Part shown: piece after piece, positions 42,958-52,605 of the stretch | Numbering within the stretch: position 1 is the stretch's first letter | How the letters are laid out: the number at the start of each line of letters is the position of its first letter | Assembly (NCBI GenBank): GCA_902776195.1 | Contig: CACYPF010000003.1 | Span: forward strand, 1-64,000 | Source of the DNA: an uncultured Prevotellaceae bacterium | Lineage (GTDB): Bacteria > Bacteroidota > Bacteroidia > Bacteroidales > Bacteroidaceae | Reading direction: 5' to 3' | Length of the DNA stretch: 64,000 nt | Notes under the pieces: generated by a model | What the model was told of the DNA's origin: nothing | The model's input: the letters and a program-made list of their open reading frames with translations, nothing else | Database searches by the model: none | Made by a program: the position numbers and the translations under genes

Positions 42958-44169
42958 CTATTTCAGATGTAACGTGTGTCCCATCCTGTTTTTCTTGGTT
43001 TCCAGATAGTGCAGGTTATAGGGATTAGGGGTCACCTCAATGGGTACGTTCTCCACAATCTCCAGACCGTAAGCCTCCAGACCTACGCGTTTCACGGGGT
43101 TATTCGTCAGCAGTCGCATCTTATGGATACCTAAATGTCTCAGCATCTGGGCACCACAGCCATAGTCACGCTCGTCTGGTTTGAAGCCAAGGTGCACGTT
43201 AGCGTCCACGGTGTCAAGTCCTTCCTCTTGCAGTTTGTATGCGGCAATTTTGTTCATCAGTCCGATGCCGCGTCCTTCTTGTTGCATGTAGATCAATACA
43301 CCCTTGCCTTCCTTCTCAATGGCCTGCATCGCCTTATGGAGTTGCTCGCCACAGTCACAACGCTTAGAGCCGAGGATGTCGCCCGTCATACAGGAAGAGT
43401 GGACACGTACCAGGATAGGCTCTTCCTCATTCCATTCTCCTTTGATGAGTGCTATGTGCTCCAGTCCGTTGCTTATCTGCCGGAAGGGTATCAGTTTGAA
43501 GTGACCGTATTCAGTGGGCATATCCACTTCTTCCCCCACTTCTATAAGAGACTCTTTTTGCAGGCGATAGGCTATCATGTCCTTGATGGTAATGATTTTC
43601 ATGTTGTGGAGTTGGGCGAACTCCATCAACTGGGGCATGCGTGCCATGGTACCGTCGTCGTTCATGATCTCCATGAGGGCACCGGCAGGATAGAGACCGG
43701 ACAGTTTGCAAAGGTCGATAGCAGCCTCTGTATGTCCGCTGCGGCGAAGTACACCGTTATCTTGCGCATAGAGTGGGTTCACGTGTCCTGGTCGTCCAAA
43801 GGTCTTGGGGGTAGAGGCTGGATCGGCAAGTGCACGAATGGTCGCGGCACGGTCATGGGCTGAGACTCCTGTGGTACAGCCTTCTATCTTGTCGATCGTT
43901 ACGGTGAAGGGAGTGCCCAAAAGCGAAGTGTTGTCCTGTACCTGATGGGGTAGGTCTAACTCCTGGCTGCGGCTGATGGTGACGGGGGCGCAGAGCAGTC
44001 CTCTTGCATATTTCAGCATGAAGTTCACCATCTCAGGTGTGATTTTCTCTGCCGCACAGATGAGGTCGCCCTCATTCTCACGGTCCTCGTCGTCTACAAC
44101 AATGACGAACTTCCCTTCACGAAAGTCTTCTAATGCCTCCTCAATAGTATTTAGTTTGAAATTCTCCAT
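42958..44169 (-). CDS. ribBA: Bifunctional DHBP synthase / GTP cyclohydrolase II
   Basis: The enzyme supplies both starting blocks for riboflavin. The RibB half (1 to about 200) has [15 protein letters not shown] and the [14 protein letters not shown] motif. The RibA half has the zinc motif [14 protein letters not shown] near 255-270, QQEGRGIG and TNNPVKR. The length of 403 residues from the ATG at 44169 is usual. It lies 23 bp downstream of the LptF/G gene. No FMN riboswitch is visible upstream. Confidence 0.96.
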   Translation of the reverse strand: MENFKLNTIEEALEDFREGKFVIVVDDEDRENEGDLICAAEKITPEMVNFMLKYARGLLCAPVTISRSQELDLPHQVQDNTSLLGTPFTVTIDKIEGCTTGVSAHDRAATIRALADPASTPKTFGRPGHVNPLYAQDNGVLRRSGHTEAAIDLCKLSGLYPAGALMEIMNDDGTMARMPQLMEFAQLHNMKIITIKDMIAYRLQKESLIEVGEEVDMPTEYGHFKLIPFRQISNGLEHIALIKGEWNEEEPILVRVHSSCMTGDILGSKRCDCGEQLHKAMQAIEKEGKGVLIYMQQEGRGIGLMNKIAAYKLQEEGLDTVDANVHLGFKPDERDYGCGAQMLRHLGIHKMRLLTNNPVKRVGLEAYGLEIVENVPIEVTPNPYNLHYLETKKNRMGHTLHLK

Positions 44170-44192
44170 ATTTTTATGATGGTAGTTACACA

Positions 44193-46169
44193 TTATTTAT
44201 TATTAATAAGTTCGGTGATGAAAGGTGTCCTCTGCAATTCCTCCAAAGTCATGGGAGTGTCAGGGGTGATTTCCGATATCCTTTGCACCACCAGATTGTT
44301 GGTCTGGGTGATGGTCTGCAGGTCTTTGCGCAAGCGGAGACGGAAACGGCACATCCTCAGGTAGAAGAATATTCCCAAGGGAAGAATCAGTCCCGAGACG
44401 ATGTTCAGCCATTTCTGACGGAAGGGTCTGGTATGGGCATGAGTCGCCACGATGGGATACCTGTTGAGGTAGGTGAGGATACCCCTGTCTTTCGTGTTCG
44501 ACAGGTCCTCAATGACTTCTTCCAGCTCTTCGCTGATCCGTTGGATGGTATGGTCGTTACCGGGGCGGAAGAATACCTTGATAGGGTTGGGCAGGTGGAG
44601 CAGCTGGTGCTCTGTGCTGTACTGCTCTATCTCCTGGTTCAGTCGAAGCAGGTGATAGGTGTCCGCCATATAGATGGGATCCTCGATGATCACTTCCTTG
44701 CTGTTGATGTGCCGTTTGCCACGGAGTCCCAGCATGTTGAAAATCAATTGTTTGTAAAGGTCGATATTGAAAACGACGGAGTCGTTATTTGCCTTATAGG
44801 TGAAAAAGGCAGCAACAGGAGTCAGCACACAGGTTCCCAGTAATTTGCCAAACCATACCGTCCAGTTGTTGTCTCGTGCCATCTTCATACCTGTGTTCTC
44901 CAGGATATAATAGATAATGAACACCAGGACGGAGATGATGACGGGCACTCCCAGTCCTCCCTTTCGTATAATGGCTCCCAAGGGGGCTCCGATGAAGAAG
45001 AAGATGAGGCAGGATAGGGATAGTGTCACCTTGTTGATCGCCTCAATCATGTGCAGACGGTCGTTGGTGTTCAACGCGTCAGAGTAGTCGCCCTTGAACT
45101 CCAGGTCGATAGATGCCGACTGAGCGTCTGACACTGCCGATTTCATCACACGCTGCTTCTGGTCAGGTGATAATTTGCTGTAGAGGGAGTCGAAGTTGAC
45201 GGTGCTTTTCCGTACTTCTGCCATAACTTTTAAGGAGTCTTTCTTCTCAAGGGCGGGAAGATAGAAACCAGTCTGCTTTGCCTCTTTGAAGAACTGGTGC
45301 CCCACAGAGTCGTTGAATTCACGGATAGAGTCGAGGTCATGCAGAATCCTTCCCATGCTCTTCGAACGGGCGTCGCCTGAGATATAGCCGGCTTCCGCCA
45401 TGTTGAAGTCACCGTCGAAGTCTAACACGATACGCTTGGTGGAGAAGGTCTCACGGCGATAGGGTATGTTGGCGGATCCTGCCACGTCTTGAGAGCGCAT
45501 GTTCTCAAACCACTCTCCGCTATAGAGCGTCAGCAGCAGGTGTTTCTTCTCTTCCGTCGTCTGCATCCTTCCAGAGTCGGCAAGGATGACGGCAGCGTCC
45601 TCGTAGCCTCCATTCATGCGGTATATCATGATGCCATACAGCATTCCCGTGTTCATGTCTTTCTTCTGTACATAAATGTTGGAACCGCTGATGCCGTCGT
45701 AGAAGATACCTTCGGGAATCTCTACCTCAGGATTCTTCTGCTGCATCGACAGCAACAGTTGGCGGAAGGAGATGAAAGACTTAGGTCCTATGACCTCCTG
45801 GAAATAGAAGGAGATGCAGGAAATGACAATGACGATGGCTATCAGCGAGCGCATTGCCTGCAGCAGGGAGATACCTGCCGCCTTGATGGCTGTCAGCTCA
45901 GAGCTTTCTCCTAAGTTACCGAAGGCTATCAGCGAACTGAGCAGTATCGCCAGGGGGAAAGCCTGTGGCATCAGCATCAGTCCCATGTACCAGAAGAACT
46001 GTGCCATCACCTCTAAAGAAAGTCCCTTGCCTATCAGTTCGTCGACATAACGCCATAGGAATTGCATCATCAGCACAAACTGGCAGATGAAGAATGTTCC
46101 TATGAAGAGCAGTCCGAACTGCTTGGTGATAAATATGTCTAATTTCTTGATTCGAAACATCAGCGACAT
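44193..46169 (-). CDS. LptF/LptG family permease
   Basis: This 658-residue membrane protein of the YjgP/YjgQ family is part of the exporter that moves lipopolysaccharide from the inner membrane. Three helices lie at the N-terminus (about 17-110), a long periplasmic domain follows (about 130-370), then three helices (about 385-480), and a C-terminal extension of about 170 residues with another hydrophobic segment near 605-620, as in other Bacteroidetes forms. A start three codons later ([15 protein letters not shown]) is equally likely. Confidence 0.92.
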   Translation of the reverse strand: MSLMFRIKKLDIFITKQFGLLFIGTFFICQFVLMMQFLWRYVDELIGKGLSLEVMAQFFWYMGLMLMPQAFPLAILLSSLIAFGNLGESSELTAIKAAGISLLQAMRSLIAIVIVISCISFYFQEVIGPKSFISFRQLLLSMQQKNPEVEIPEGIFYDGISGSNIYVQKKDMNTGMLYGIMIYRMNGGYEDAAVILADSGRMQTTEEKKHLLLTLYSGEWFENMRSQDVAGSANIPYRRETFSTKRIVLDFDGDFNMAEAGYISGDARSKSMGRILHDLDSIREFNDSVGHQFFKEAKQTGFYLPALEKKDSLKVMAEVRKSTVNFDSLYSKLSPDQKQRVMKSAVSDAQSASIDLEFKGDYSDALNTNDRLHMIEAINKVTLSLSCLIFFFIGAPLGAIIRKGGLGVPVIISVLVFIIYYILENTGMKMARDNNWTVWFGKLLGTCVLTPVAAFFTYKANNDSVVFNIDLYKQLIFNMLGLRGKRHINSKEVIIEDPIYMADTYHLLRLNQEIEQYSTEHQLLHLPNPIKVFFRPGNDHTIQRISEELEEVIEDLSNTKDRGILTYLNRYPIVATHAHTRPFRQKWLNIVSGLILPLGIFFYLRMCRFRLRLRKDLQTITQTNNLVVQRISEITPDTPMTLEELQRTPFITELINNK

Positions 46170-46239
46170 GCACTATGAGCATGCAAAATTAGCATAAAAA
46201 ATTCAGAGCACGGCAAATATTTCGATTTTTTCACTTTAG

Positions 46240-46647
46240 TTATAATAAGAAACCGCTGACACGGTGTAAACGTTCCATGTTGGCATCCCAAAGATCATTG
46301 AGATCATCAATGTCTTCTGCATCGGCATAATCGGTTATCAGCAGATTGAGATTACCCGTCAGTTCGCTTTGCTCGATGCGCATCTCCCAGAATGCCTCCG
46401 GGTCATCCTCCTGATAGTCCCATTTCAACTTGATATGGTCGTATTTCTCCAGTTCCAGGAGTTTCGAGACCTTTGTGTCGCGCTCTGTCCATGGTTGCCC
46501 CCATGTGAAAGTCCATTCGTCTCCCTCTTCTACTACAACATCCGCAAGCCATTTCTGTAGTCCTGCCGCATTACTGATCATGTCCCAGACAATCTTCGGC
46601 GACTTCGCCGAAAGGGGATATTCCTTCTTTAGAATGTGTTTATGCAT
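46240..46647 (-). CDS. START-like (SRPBCC fold) protein
   Basis: This 135-residue cytoplasmic protein starts MHKHILKKEYPLSAKSPKIVWDMISNAAGLQKWLAD and contains the WTFTWGQPWTERDTKV strand region. It fits the Bacteroidota START-like domain family. The ligand is unknown. I chose the ATG at 46647, just after a consensus promoter at 46674-46703; the longer frame would begin upstream of that promoter. Confidence 0.85.
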   Translation of the reverse strand: MHKHILKKEYPLSAKSPKIVWDMISNAAGLQKWLADVVVEEGDEWTFTWGQPWTERDTKVSKLLELEKYDHIKLKWDYQEDDPEAFWEMRIEQSELTGNLNLLITDYADAEDIDDLNDLWDANMERLHRVSGFLL

Positions 46648-46673
46648 ATCCGTAAAGGTTAGTTTCTGTGTTG

Positions 46674-46703
46674 CAAAGATACAAAAAATATTCGAGATGC
46701 AAA
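46674..46703 (-). promoter_or_regulatory. Promoter of the START-like gene
   Basis: TATCTTTG (46674-46681) and TTTG (46700-46703) on the minus strand, 18 bp apart. It stands back to back with the tRNA promoter. Confidence 0.65.
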
Positions 46704-46720
46704 GTTTTTTTAGGAAAAGT

Positions 46721-46751
46721 TTTGAGATTTGAAAAGTTTGTATTACCTTTG
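46721..46751 (+). promoter_or_regulatory. Promoter of tRNA-Met
   Basis: TTTG (46721-46724) and TACCTTTG (46744-46751) are 19 bp apart, about 40 bp before the tRNA. Confidence 0.7.
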
Positions 46752-46792
46752 CACCCGATTTCAGAGGAATCACTTACGATTTCAGAAATGAT

Positions 46793-46866
46793 GGCGGGAT
46801 AGCTCAGCTGGTTAGAGCGCATGATTCATAATCATGAGGTCCCCAGTTCAATCCTGGGTCCCGCTA
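46793..46866 (+). tRNA. tRNA-Met (CAT)
   Basis: This is a full cloverleaf. Acceptor GGCGGGA pairs with TCCCGCT (first pair G-U). The D arm is GCTC-AGCTGGTTA-GAGC, the anticodon arm CATGA-TTCATAA-TCATG with anticodon CAT, the T arm CCCAG-TTCAATC-CTGGG, and the discriminator A. The CCA end is not encoded. The loop TTCATAA suggests elongator Met, but an Ile tRNA read after lysidine modification cannot be excluded. Confidence 0.93.
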
Positions 46867-46871
46867 CGAGG

Positions 46872-46907
46872 AAAGCCCCTTGCGTCTGATGATGCAAGGG
46901 GCTTTTT
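46872..46907. terminator. Terminator after tRNA-Met
   Basis: AAAGCCCCTTGC and GCAAGGGGCTTT pair around a 10-nt loop, with T and A runs at both ends. It may serve the tRNA and the converging C10 protease transcript. Confidence 0.9.
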
Positions 46908-46966
46908 GATACTCCCCTATATGTCACCAGTAATGACCACATATGTAAAGGATATCTCCCTTCATT

Positions 46967-47054
46967 GTAAATCAAATTGATTTGCAAAGTAAATCAAATT
47001 GAATTACCGAGTAAATCAAATTGAATTACAAAGTAAATCAAATTGAATTACAAT
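46967..47054. repeat. 22-bp tandem repeat array, four units
   Basis: Units begin at 46967, 46989, 47011 and 47033 and read GTAAATCAAATTGA then ATTACAAA or a close variant. This is the reverse orientation of the array at 18489. It lies between the C10 protease stop and the shared terminator. Confidence 0.95.
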
Positions 47055-47084
47055 CATAGGAATATGGGAATCCGCTATTCGTTG

Positions 47085-47163
47085 TTACCCTTGTCACCTC
47101 GTTGCAACCGTAATCTCTTGATTATTAAATAGTATTGCAAGGCGGCAACGGTGACAAGGGTAA
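47085..47163. repeat. Inverted-repeat element (~79 bp)
   Basis: Perfect 14-bp ends, TTACCCTTGTCACC (47085-47098) and GGTGACAAGGGTAA (47150-47163), enclose GTTGCAA and TTGCAAGGCGGCAAC. Its right part is shared with 10192-10240. It encodes no protein and may be a small non-autonomous element or a structured repeat. Confidence 0.8.
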
Positions 47164-47177
47164 AAAACTCTGTGTAT

Positions 47178-47191
47178 GCGCGCATGCGCGC
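47178..47191. repeat. Perfect 14-bp palindrome GCGCGCATGCGCGC
   Basis: An alternating purine-pyrimidine palindrome just 3' of the C10 protease gene and next to the inverted-repeat element. Confidence 0.8.
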
Positions 47192-47210
47192 GAGGGATTC
47201 TAATTTATTG

Positions 47211-50200
47211 TCATTTACTTCCTGATGTCATGATGATGTTCACCACATTGACGATGTCGGTCACGTTCACCTGTCCGTCACCGTTCACGTCGGCGGCGGT
47301 TCTGTTGTACTTGGCTGACGGCTTGCCCAGGATGTCGTTAACGATCTCCACGATGTCCGACACGTTCACCTTCATGTCACCATTGGCATCACCGGCGATA
47401 ACGGTTGGCTCCATTTCCTCGATGGTCTGGAATATACTCCATCCGTCTGTTGACGCATACTGCTGCTTGGTACCTGCTGGCACATACAAGGTAGCGGTGG
47501 GTGGCGTGATGGTCTCCACTCCATTATTCGTTTCAGAGATTTCAAATACGTTGTTATTGACTGCAAACGGCTCTGTCATATTTGCTGTCACAGAGGTCAT
47601 ATTACTGCAATTGCCAAAGGCATAATCACCTATTTCCGTCAAAGAGGATGGCAAACTTAGTTTGTGTAAGCCATAGCAATACCGAAATGCTTTGCTGTCA
47701 ATGGTCTTGATGCCTTCGGAAATAGTCAACTCCCTGATGATATTCTTGTTCCAAAAAGCCTCAGTACCGATGGTTGTCACAGGATAGGTAACACCCTCCA
47801 CTGTGATGGAGGCAGGAATAGTGACAACATTTTCTGTGGGATTACCTTTTACGGCAATAGCAATCTTTGAGCCTGTCACATATTCATAAGTGATGTTATC
47901 AATGGTCACTTGCTTTAACTCACCCTCATAGATGGTTGCAAACTGCTTCCATCCGTCTGCTGCCTGATACTTGGCTGCAGTGCCGATAGGCACATACAGG
48001 GTAGCGGTGGGTGGCGTGATGGTCTCAACATCTCCCACCCAAGTGGAAATCCCAAACACATTGTCACTGATAGTGAATGGTTTCTCTGTCAACGCTGTTA
48101 CGGAGGTTAAATTTTCACAAGTGCCAAAGGCATAATTACCTATTTCCGTCAAAGTGGATGGCAAACTTAGTTTGCGTAAGCCATAGCAATACTGAAATGC
48201 TCTGCTGCCAATGGTCTTGATACCTTCAGAAATAGTCAACTCCTTGATGATATTCTTGTTCCAGAAAGCCTTAGTACCAATGGTTGTCACAGGATAGGTA
48301 ATACCCTCCACTGTGATGGAGGCAGGAATAGTGACAGCACTTGCCGTAGGCTCTCCTTTTACGACAATGGCAATCTTGGACCCTGTCACATAATCATACG
48401 TGATATTATCAATGACCACCTGCTTCAACTCTCCCTCATAGATGGTCGCAAACTGCTTCCACCCTTCTACAGTCTGATACTTGGCGGTAGTGCCGACAGG
48501 GACAAACAAAGTAGCAGTCGGTGGTGTGATGGTCTCCACTCCATTACTCCTTATAAAGATTTCAAATACGTTGTTATTGACTGCAAACGGCTCTTTGATA
48601 TTCGATGTGACGGAGGTCATTCGAGTACAAGAGCCAAAGGCATAATCACCTATTTTCGTCAAAGTGGATGGCAGAGTTAGTTTCTGTAGTCCAAAACAGT
48701 AACGGAATGCATATTCTCCTATTGTCTTGACACCTTCAGAGATAGTCACTTGCTCAAGCTCGTTCTTATTCAAAAAAGCATAGTCGGCAATAGCCGTCAC
48801 AGCATACTCAACCCCGTTTGCCTGGATCGTGGCGGGGATGGTCAGCGATGCCGGCAGATTACCAGACGTATTTGTGACGGTAGCCTTCTTGGCATTCACG
48901 ATACAGGAATAGACCACTCCATCTATCGTCTTCTCTACGACATTCGATATGACGACACTACTTGTCCACAGCGTGTTATTGCCGTCTTCGTCACTGGTGA
49001 CTCTCACCTCCATCTTACCAGCCCGAGTCGGGGTGTATGACAGACTGATGGTACCCGTCTCCCCAGCTGCCACATAGGCGACACTACTTGTTGCCAACGT
49101 CCATTTCAACGAGCCTTCCATGCGTATCCAGAAATAGACATACTGACAGGTTGACCCCACCGTGTTGGACAGACTGATGGTGGGAGCCAGCGGATTGTTG
49201 ATGCAGGGGTCTTCGGCGTATGTGATACCGTTCACCTGATATTCCTCAGAGGAGGAGTCCGCTATCTTCATGGTCGTCCCACTGATCTGCACCTCGTAGT
49301 GCTGGTCTGCGACATTCTCACATTGGTTCCACTCGCTGTCACCTTTCAACTTGTACATCATACATAACTGATAGCTACCATCAGAAATACCAGCACCGAA
49401 GGAGAGCGTGCTGGAAAGTTGGCAAGCATTACCAAATAGGGTTCTCGATTCGCTTTGCAGCATCTTGTACGGCTTCATGTCCTTACAAAGTCCCCAGCCA
49501 TACTCAATAGTCGGATTTCCCTCAGGACATCCACTGAGGAAGTAGATACTGCCCTCAATCTTTATGTTCTTAAAGTCCTGGTCAATGGAAGTACGGGTGT
49601 AGTCTGTCGCCGCTATCGAAAAATTGTAGGCTCTGACTTCCCTTTTCACTACATCCGTTGCCTCTGCAGGTTTGAAACCAAGCAGGGCATCCTGTGCTGC
49701 GGCATAGCCCTCACTGCTGCTGCCTCCACCGGCACCCCTGCCATCAGGGTTGGCAACGGACAGTAGGAAATAACCGTCGCAGTATCCTCCCCATCCCCAG
49801 TTGATGTGGAACAGACCGTTCTCGTCATAACCGTCACAGATGAACTGGTGACCGCCTGTCGCTGAACTGCCGGAATAAAGAACAGGCCTGCCATTGGCAA
49901 GCTCCTCGTATATCATGTCTTCCCATTGGGAAGAGTAGTAGTCGGAACGCCAAGCTGTGAACATACCCTTGCTGTATCCGAAAAGCTCGGCAAGTCGACT
50001 GGTGTTAAGACTGGCTCCTGAAGACTCACTCGAATAGTTCATCTCGTTGATTTGTCCGCAATAGCGCATCAACTCTGCCACAGCGTCAGCAGCCTCACCA
50101 GTTTCATCACCAGCATACGTCTCCTGCATCTTATCCCACTTAAAGGTGGTGGCAGGTAACTCCGGCATATAAAATCCTTTCGTCTTCGTCGTATAGGCTG

Positions 50201-50741
50201 GTATCACTCCCGTTGCCTCTTGCGGCCATCGGTGGTAGTACATCACCTGTGCCAAAGCGGTGGCGACACATCCCGTGACACTTAATTCCCCACCATCCAT
50301 AGGACATTGCAGGTTGTAAGGACTGTACTGGTTCCACTGTGTCTTGATAAGGGGGGCGATAACGGGACGGGATGCCCTGTTGGTCACTTTCTGAGACTGT
50401 TGGCCTTCCAGTGATTTGATAGACTGCTCATAGAAGGCAAGCCATGTCTTCACGTTCTCAGGCATCTGCTCCATGCGGAACGTGCCCTTGTCACTGTATC
50501 CGAGGATCTCCTCGGTGCGGTCGTCACCAGAGACGATGACAAATCCGCCATTGCTCTCCGCGTTAAACACATAATAGCTGTTGCTCTTCGCTGAGGCAGC
50601 ACGATGCAGATTGCGTGTCCTCAGCTGTTTGCCCTGCATAAACCGTTGTGCTTTCAGCAATGCTTGCTGTTCTGTCACTTCCTTTGCGCTCACAGTAAGG
50701 CTGATGACAACTGCGATAAATGTTAAGGTTAGTTTTCTCAT
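47211..50741 (-). CDS. C10 (streptopain-like) protease with BspA-type leucine-rich repeats and dockerin-like end
   Basis: This 1176-residue secreted protein has a signal peptide (to about 19) and a Spi-type propeptide (about 20-125). The C10 peptidase domain has catalytic Cys158 (SVTGCVATALAQ) and His298 (GGHQF), with the NWGWGG motif at 314-319. An Ig-like region follows, then BspA/LRR_5 repeats, partly in near-identical 170-residue modules encoded by 510-bp DNA repeats. At the end are two dockerin-type calcium loops (DANGDMKVNVSDIV, DVNGDGQVNVTDIV). It is probably a surface or secreted virulence or nutrient protease. I chose the ATG at 50741, just downstream of a consensus promoter. Confidence 0.93.
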   Translation of the reverse strand: MRKLTLTFIAVVISLTVSAKEVTEQQALLKAQRFMQGKQLRTRNLHRAASAKSNSYYVFNAESNGGFVIVSGDDRTEEILGYSDKGTFRMEQMPENVKTWLAFYEQSIKSLEGQQSQKVTNRASRPVIAPLIKTQWNQYSPYNLQCPMDGGELSVTGCVATALAQVMYYHRWPQEATGVIPAYTTKTKGFYMPELPATTFKWDKMQETYAGDETGEAADAVAELMRYCGQINEMNYSSESSGASLNTSRLAELFGYSKGMFTAWRSDYYSSQWEDMIYEELANGRPVLYSGSSATGGHQFICDGYDENGLFHINWGWGGYCDGYFLLSVANPDGRGAGGGSSSEGYAAAQDALLGFKPAEATDVVKREVRAYNFSIAATDYTRTSIDQDFKNIKIEGSIYFLSGCPEGNPTIEYGWGLCKDMKPYKMLQSESRTLFGNACQLSSTLSFGAGISDGSYQLCMMYKLKGDSEWNQCENVADQHYEVQISGTTMKIADSSSEEYQVNGITYAEDPCINNPLAPTISLSNTVGSTCQYVYFWIRMEGSLKWTLATSSVAYVAAGETGTISLSYTPTRAGKMEVRVTSDEDGNNTLWTSSVVISNVVEKTIDGVVYSCIVNAKKATVTNTSGNLPASLTIPATIQANGVEYAVTAIADYAFLNKNELEQVTISEGVKTIGEYAFRYCFGLQKLTLPSTLTKIGDYAFGSCTRMTSVTSNIKEPFAVNNNVFEIFIRSNGVETITPPTATLFVPVGTTAKYQTVEGWKQFATIYEGELKQVVIDNITYDYVTGSKIAIVVKGEPTASAVTIPASITVEGITYPVTTIGTKAFWNKNIIKELTISEGIKTIGSRAFQYCYGLRKLSLPSTLTEIGNYAFGTCENLTSVTALTEKPFTISDNVFGISTWVGDVETITPPTATLYVPIGTAAKYQAADGWKQFATIYEGELKQVTIDNITYEYVTGSKIAIAVKGNPTENVVTIPASITVEGVTYPVTTIGTEAFWNKNIIRELTISEGIKTIDSKAFRYCYGLHKLSLPSSLTEIGDYAFGNCSNMTSVTANMTEPFAVNNNVFEISETNNGVETITPPTATLYVPAGTKQQYASTDGWSIFQTIEEMEPTVIAGDANGDMKVNVSDIVEIVNDILGKPSAKYNRTAADVNGDGQVNVTDIVNVVNIIMTSGSK
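47420..48950. repeat. 510-bp tandem DNA repeats inside the C10 protease gene
   Basis: Corresponding words, for example GATGGTTGCAAACTGCTTCC at 47931 and its close copy at 48441, lie exactly 510 bp (170 codons) apart. Three modules can be seen, with the outer two more diverged. High similarity makes the repeat number liable to change. Confidence 0.85.
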
Positions 50742-50764
50742 ATAGTCTAAGATTTTTATAACTG

Positions 50765-50795
50765 CAAAGATATAGAATATTTTTGAAACTGCAAA
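50765..50795 (-). promoter_or_regulatory. Promoter of the C10 protease gene
   Basis: TATCTTTG (50765-50772) and TTTG (50792-50795) on the minus strand are 19 bp apart, about 24 bp before the start codon. Confidence 0.75.
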
Positions 50796-50915
50796 GGAAT
50801 CAAATGAAAATGTTGGGAAGGGATGCGACCTCTTTTCTTTCTTGACATACATTATTTATTTTTATTACGAGTAAAATTTTTAAGGAAAAGATGGTGTAGT
50901 GTGCTCTCTTTTTTG

Positions 50916-50923
50916 TAATTTTG
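50916..50923 (+). promoter_or_regulatory. -7 box before the IMP cyclohydrolase / mre operon
   Basis: TAATTTTG lies 33 bp before the start codon at 50957. The -33 box is poor. Transcription from here rules out the upstream in-frame start at 50921. Confidence 0.5.
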
Positions 50924-50956
50924 CATCCTCAATTGAAAATTATAACGTTATATTTT

Positions 50957-51550
50957 ATGGCAGATACTAAGAAGATTAAGACTGCGCTCATCTCTGTTTT
51001 CCACAAGGATGGGCTGGAAGAGTTGTTGAAGAAACTGAACGACGAGGGCGTGAAGTTCTTGTCGACAGGTGGTACACAGACTTTTATTGAGAGCCTTGGC
51101 TACGCATGTGAGAAAGTAGAGAATGTAACGACGTATCCTTCCATTCTCGGTGGTCGTGTGAAGACCTTGCATCCGAAAGTGTTTGGAGGTATTCTGGGGC
51201 GCCGTGAGAATGAGGGTGACCGTGAGCAGATGGCACAGTATGAGATTCCAGAGATAGACCTGGTCATCGTCGACCTGTATCCTTTCGAGCAGACCGTGGC
51301 AAGCGGTGCCTCTGAGGAAGATATCATTGAGAAGATAGATATTGGCGGTATCTCACTGATCCGTGCCGGAGCCAAGAACTTCAACGACGTGGTGATTGTC
51401 CCCTCCAAGGCAGAATACAGTCTCTTGCTGGATATTCTGAACAAACAGGGTGCAGAGACTACCAAGGCGCAGCGTCGTGAGTTCGCTACTCGTGCCTTTG
51501 GTGTTTCGAGTCATTATGACACAGCTATTCATAACTGGTTTGAGAAGTAA
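50957..51550 (+). CDS. purH: IMP cyclohydrolase (stand-alone PurH N-terminal half)
   Basis: This is the last step of IMP synthesis, closing FAICAR to IMP. The 197-residue protein contains only the MGS-like cyclohydrolase domain: LISVFHKDGLEEL, STGGTQTFIESLG, GGRVKTLHPKVFGGILGRR, VIVDLYPFEQTV and IDIGGISLIRAGAKN. It ends at the border (YDTAIHNWFEK) where the AICAR formyltransferase domain starts in ordinary PurH. That domain is the separate gene at 28085-29272. No remnant of it lies between here and mreB, 29 bp downstream. Bifunctional PurH occupies this place before mreB in relatives such as Bacteroides, to my knowledge. Confidence 0.94.
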   Translation: MADTKKIKTALISVFHKDGLEELLKKLNDEGVKFLSTGGTQTFIESLGYACEKVENVTTYPSILGGRVKTLHPKVFGGILGRRENEGDREQMAQYEIPEIDLVIVDLYPFEQTVASGASEEDIIEKIDIGGISLIRAGAKNFNDVVIVPSKAEYSLLLDILNKQGAETTKAQRREFATRAFGVSSHYDTAIHNWFEK

Positions 51551-51579
51551 TTAGTAAATAATAAATAGGTAGAAAAGAA

Positions 51580-52602
51580 ATGGGATTTTTTAGTTTTGTC
51601 CAGGAAATAGCGATGGACCTTGGAACGGCTAACACGATTATTATCAGTGATGATAAGATTGTGGTTGACGAGCCGTCTGTTGTCGCCCTCGACCGTCGTA
51701 CCGACAAGATGATTGCCGTAGGTAACGAGGCGAAAATGATGTATGAGAAGACACATGATAATATCCGTACCATCCGTCCTTTGCGTGATGGTGTGATAGC
51801 CGACTTCTCTGCCTGTGAGCAGATGATGCGCGGACTGATCAAGATGGTACATACAGGCAGCCGTCTGTTCTCGCCCTCCCTGCGTATGGTGATTGGTGTT
51901 CCCTCTGGTTCGACAGAGGTGGAGCTTCGTGCTGTCCGTGACTCTGCGGAGCATGCCGACGGACGTGACGTGTATCTCATTTTCGAGCCCATGGCTGCCG
52001 CTATCGGTATAGGTATCGACGTGGAGGCTCCTGAGGGTAATATGATTGTTGATATTGGTGGCGGCTCTACCGAGATCGCTGTGATCTCACTGGGCGGTAT
52101 TGTCTGCAACAACTCCATCCGCACTGCCGGTGACGACTTGACAGCCGACATTCAGGAGTATATGGCACGTCAGCATAATGTGAAGGTCAGTGAGCGTATG
52201 GCTGAGCGTATCAAGATCAATGTGGGCTCTGCCCTGACAGACCTTGGTGATGAGGCTCCGGAAGACTATGTGGTACATGGTCCTAACCGTATCACCGCAT
52301 TACCTATGGAAGTTCCTGTGTGCTACCAGGAGATAGCCCATTGCATTGATAAGACGGTGGCAAAGATTGAGAATGCCGTTCTCTCTGCTTTGGAGAATAC
52401 TCCCCCTGAGCTGTATGCCGATATCGTGAAGAATGGTATCTGGCTCTCTGGCGGTGGTGCTTTGCTGCGTGGTTTGGACAAGCGTCTGACCGACAAGATC
52501 AATATCCAGTTCCATATCGCTGAGGATCCGTTGCGTTCTGTGGCAAAAGGAGCCGGTATTGCTTTGAAGAACGTAGACCGTTTCAGTTTCTTGATGCGAT
52601 AG
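51580..52602 (+). CDS. mreB: Rod-shape determining protein MreB
   Basis: MreB is the bacterial actin that guides elongation of the cell wall. The 340-residue protein has the phosphate motifs MDLGTANTII near residue 11 and VDIGGGSTEIAVI, an N-terminal amphipathic start (MGFFSFVQEIA), and the C-terminal GIWLSGGGALLRGLD. It begins the mreBCD-mrdA-rodA run. Confidence 0.97.
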   Translation: MGFFSFVQEIAMDLGTANTIIISDDKIVVDEPSVVALDRRTDKMIAVGNEAKMMYEKTHDNIRTIRPLRDGVIADFSACEQMMRGLIKMVHTGSRLFSPSLRMVIGVPSGSTEVELRAVRDSAEHADGRDVYLIFEPMAAAIGIGIDVEAPEGNMIVDIGGGSTEIAVISLGGIVCNNSIRTAGDDLTADIQEYMARQHNVKVSERMAERIKINVGSALTDLGDEAPEDYVVHGPNRITALPMEVPVCYQEIAHCIDKTVAKIENAVLSALENTPPELYADIVKNGIWLSGGGALLRGLDKRLTDKINIQFHIAEDPLRSVAKGAGIALKNVDRFSFLMR

Positions 52603-52605
52603 TAG

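Noticed and set aside
42958-44300. FMN riboswitch upstream of ribBA
   Set aside because: The gene follows the LptF/G gene by 23 bp and no conserved riboswitch sequence is visible.
46793-46866. Calling the CAT tRNA an initiator or a lysidine Ile tRNA
   Set aside because: The first acceptor pair is G-U, not the unpaired position typical of initiators, and the TTCATAA loop suits elongator Met; the Ile option cannot be fully excluded from sequence.
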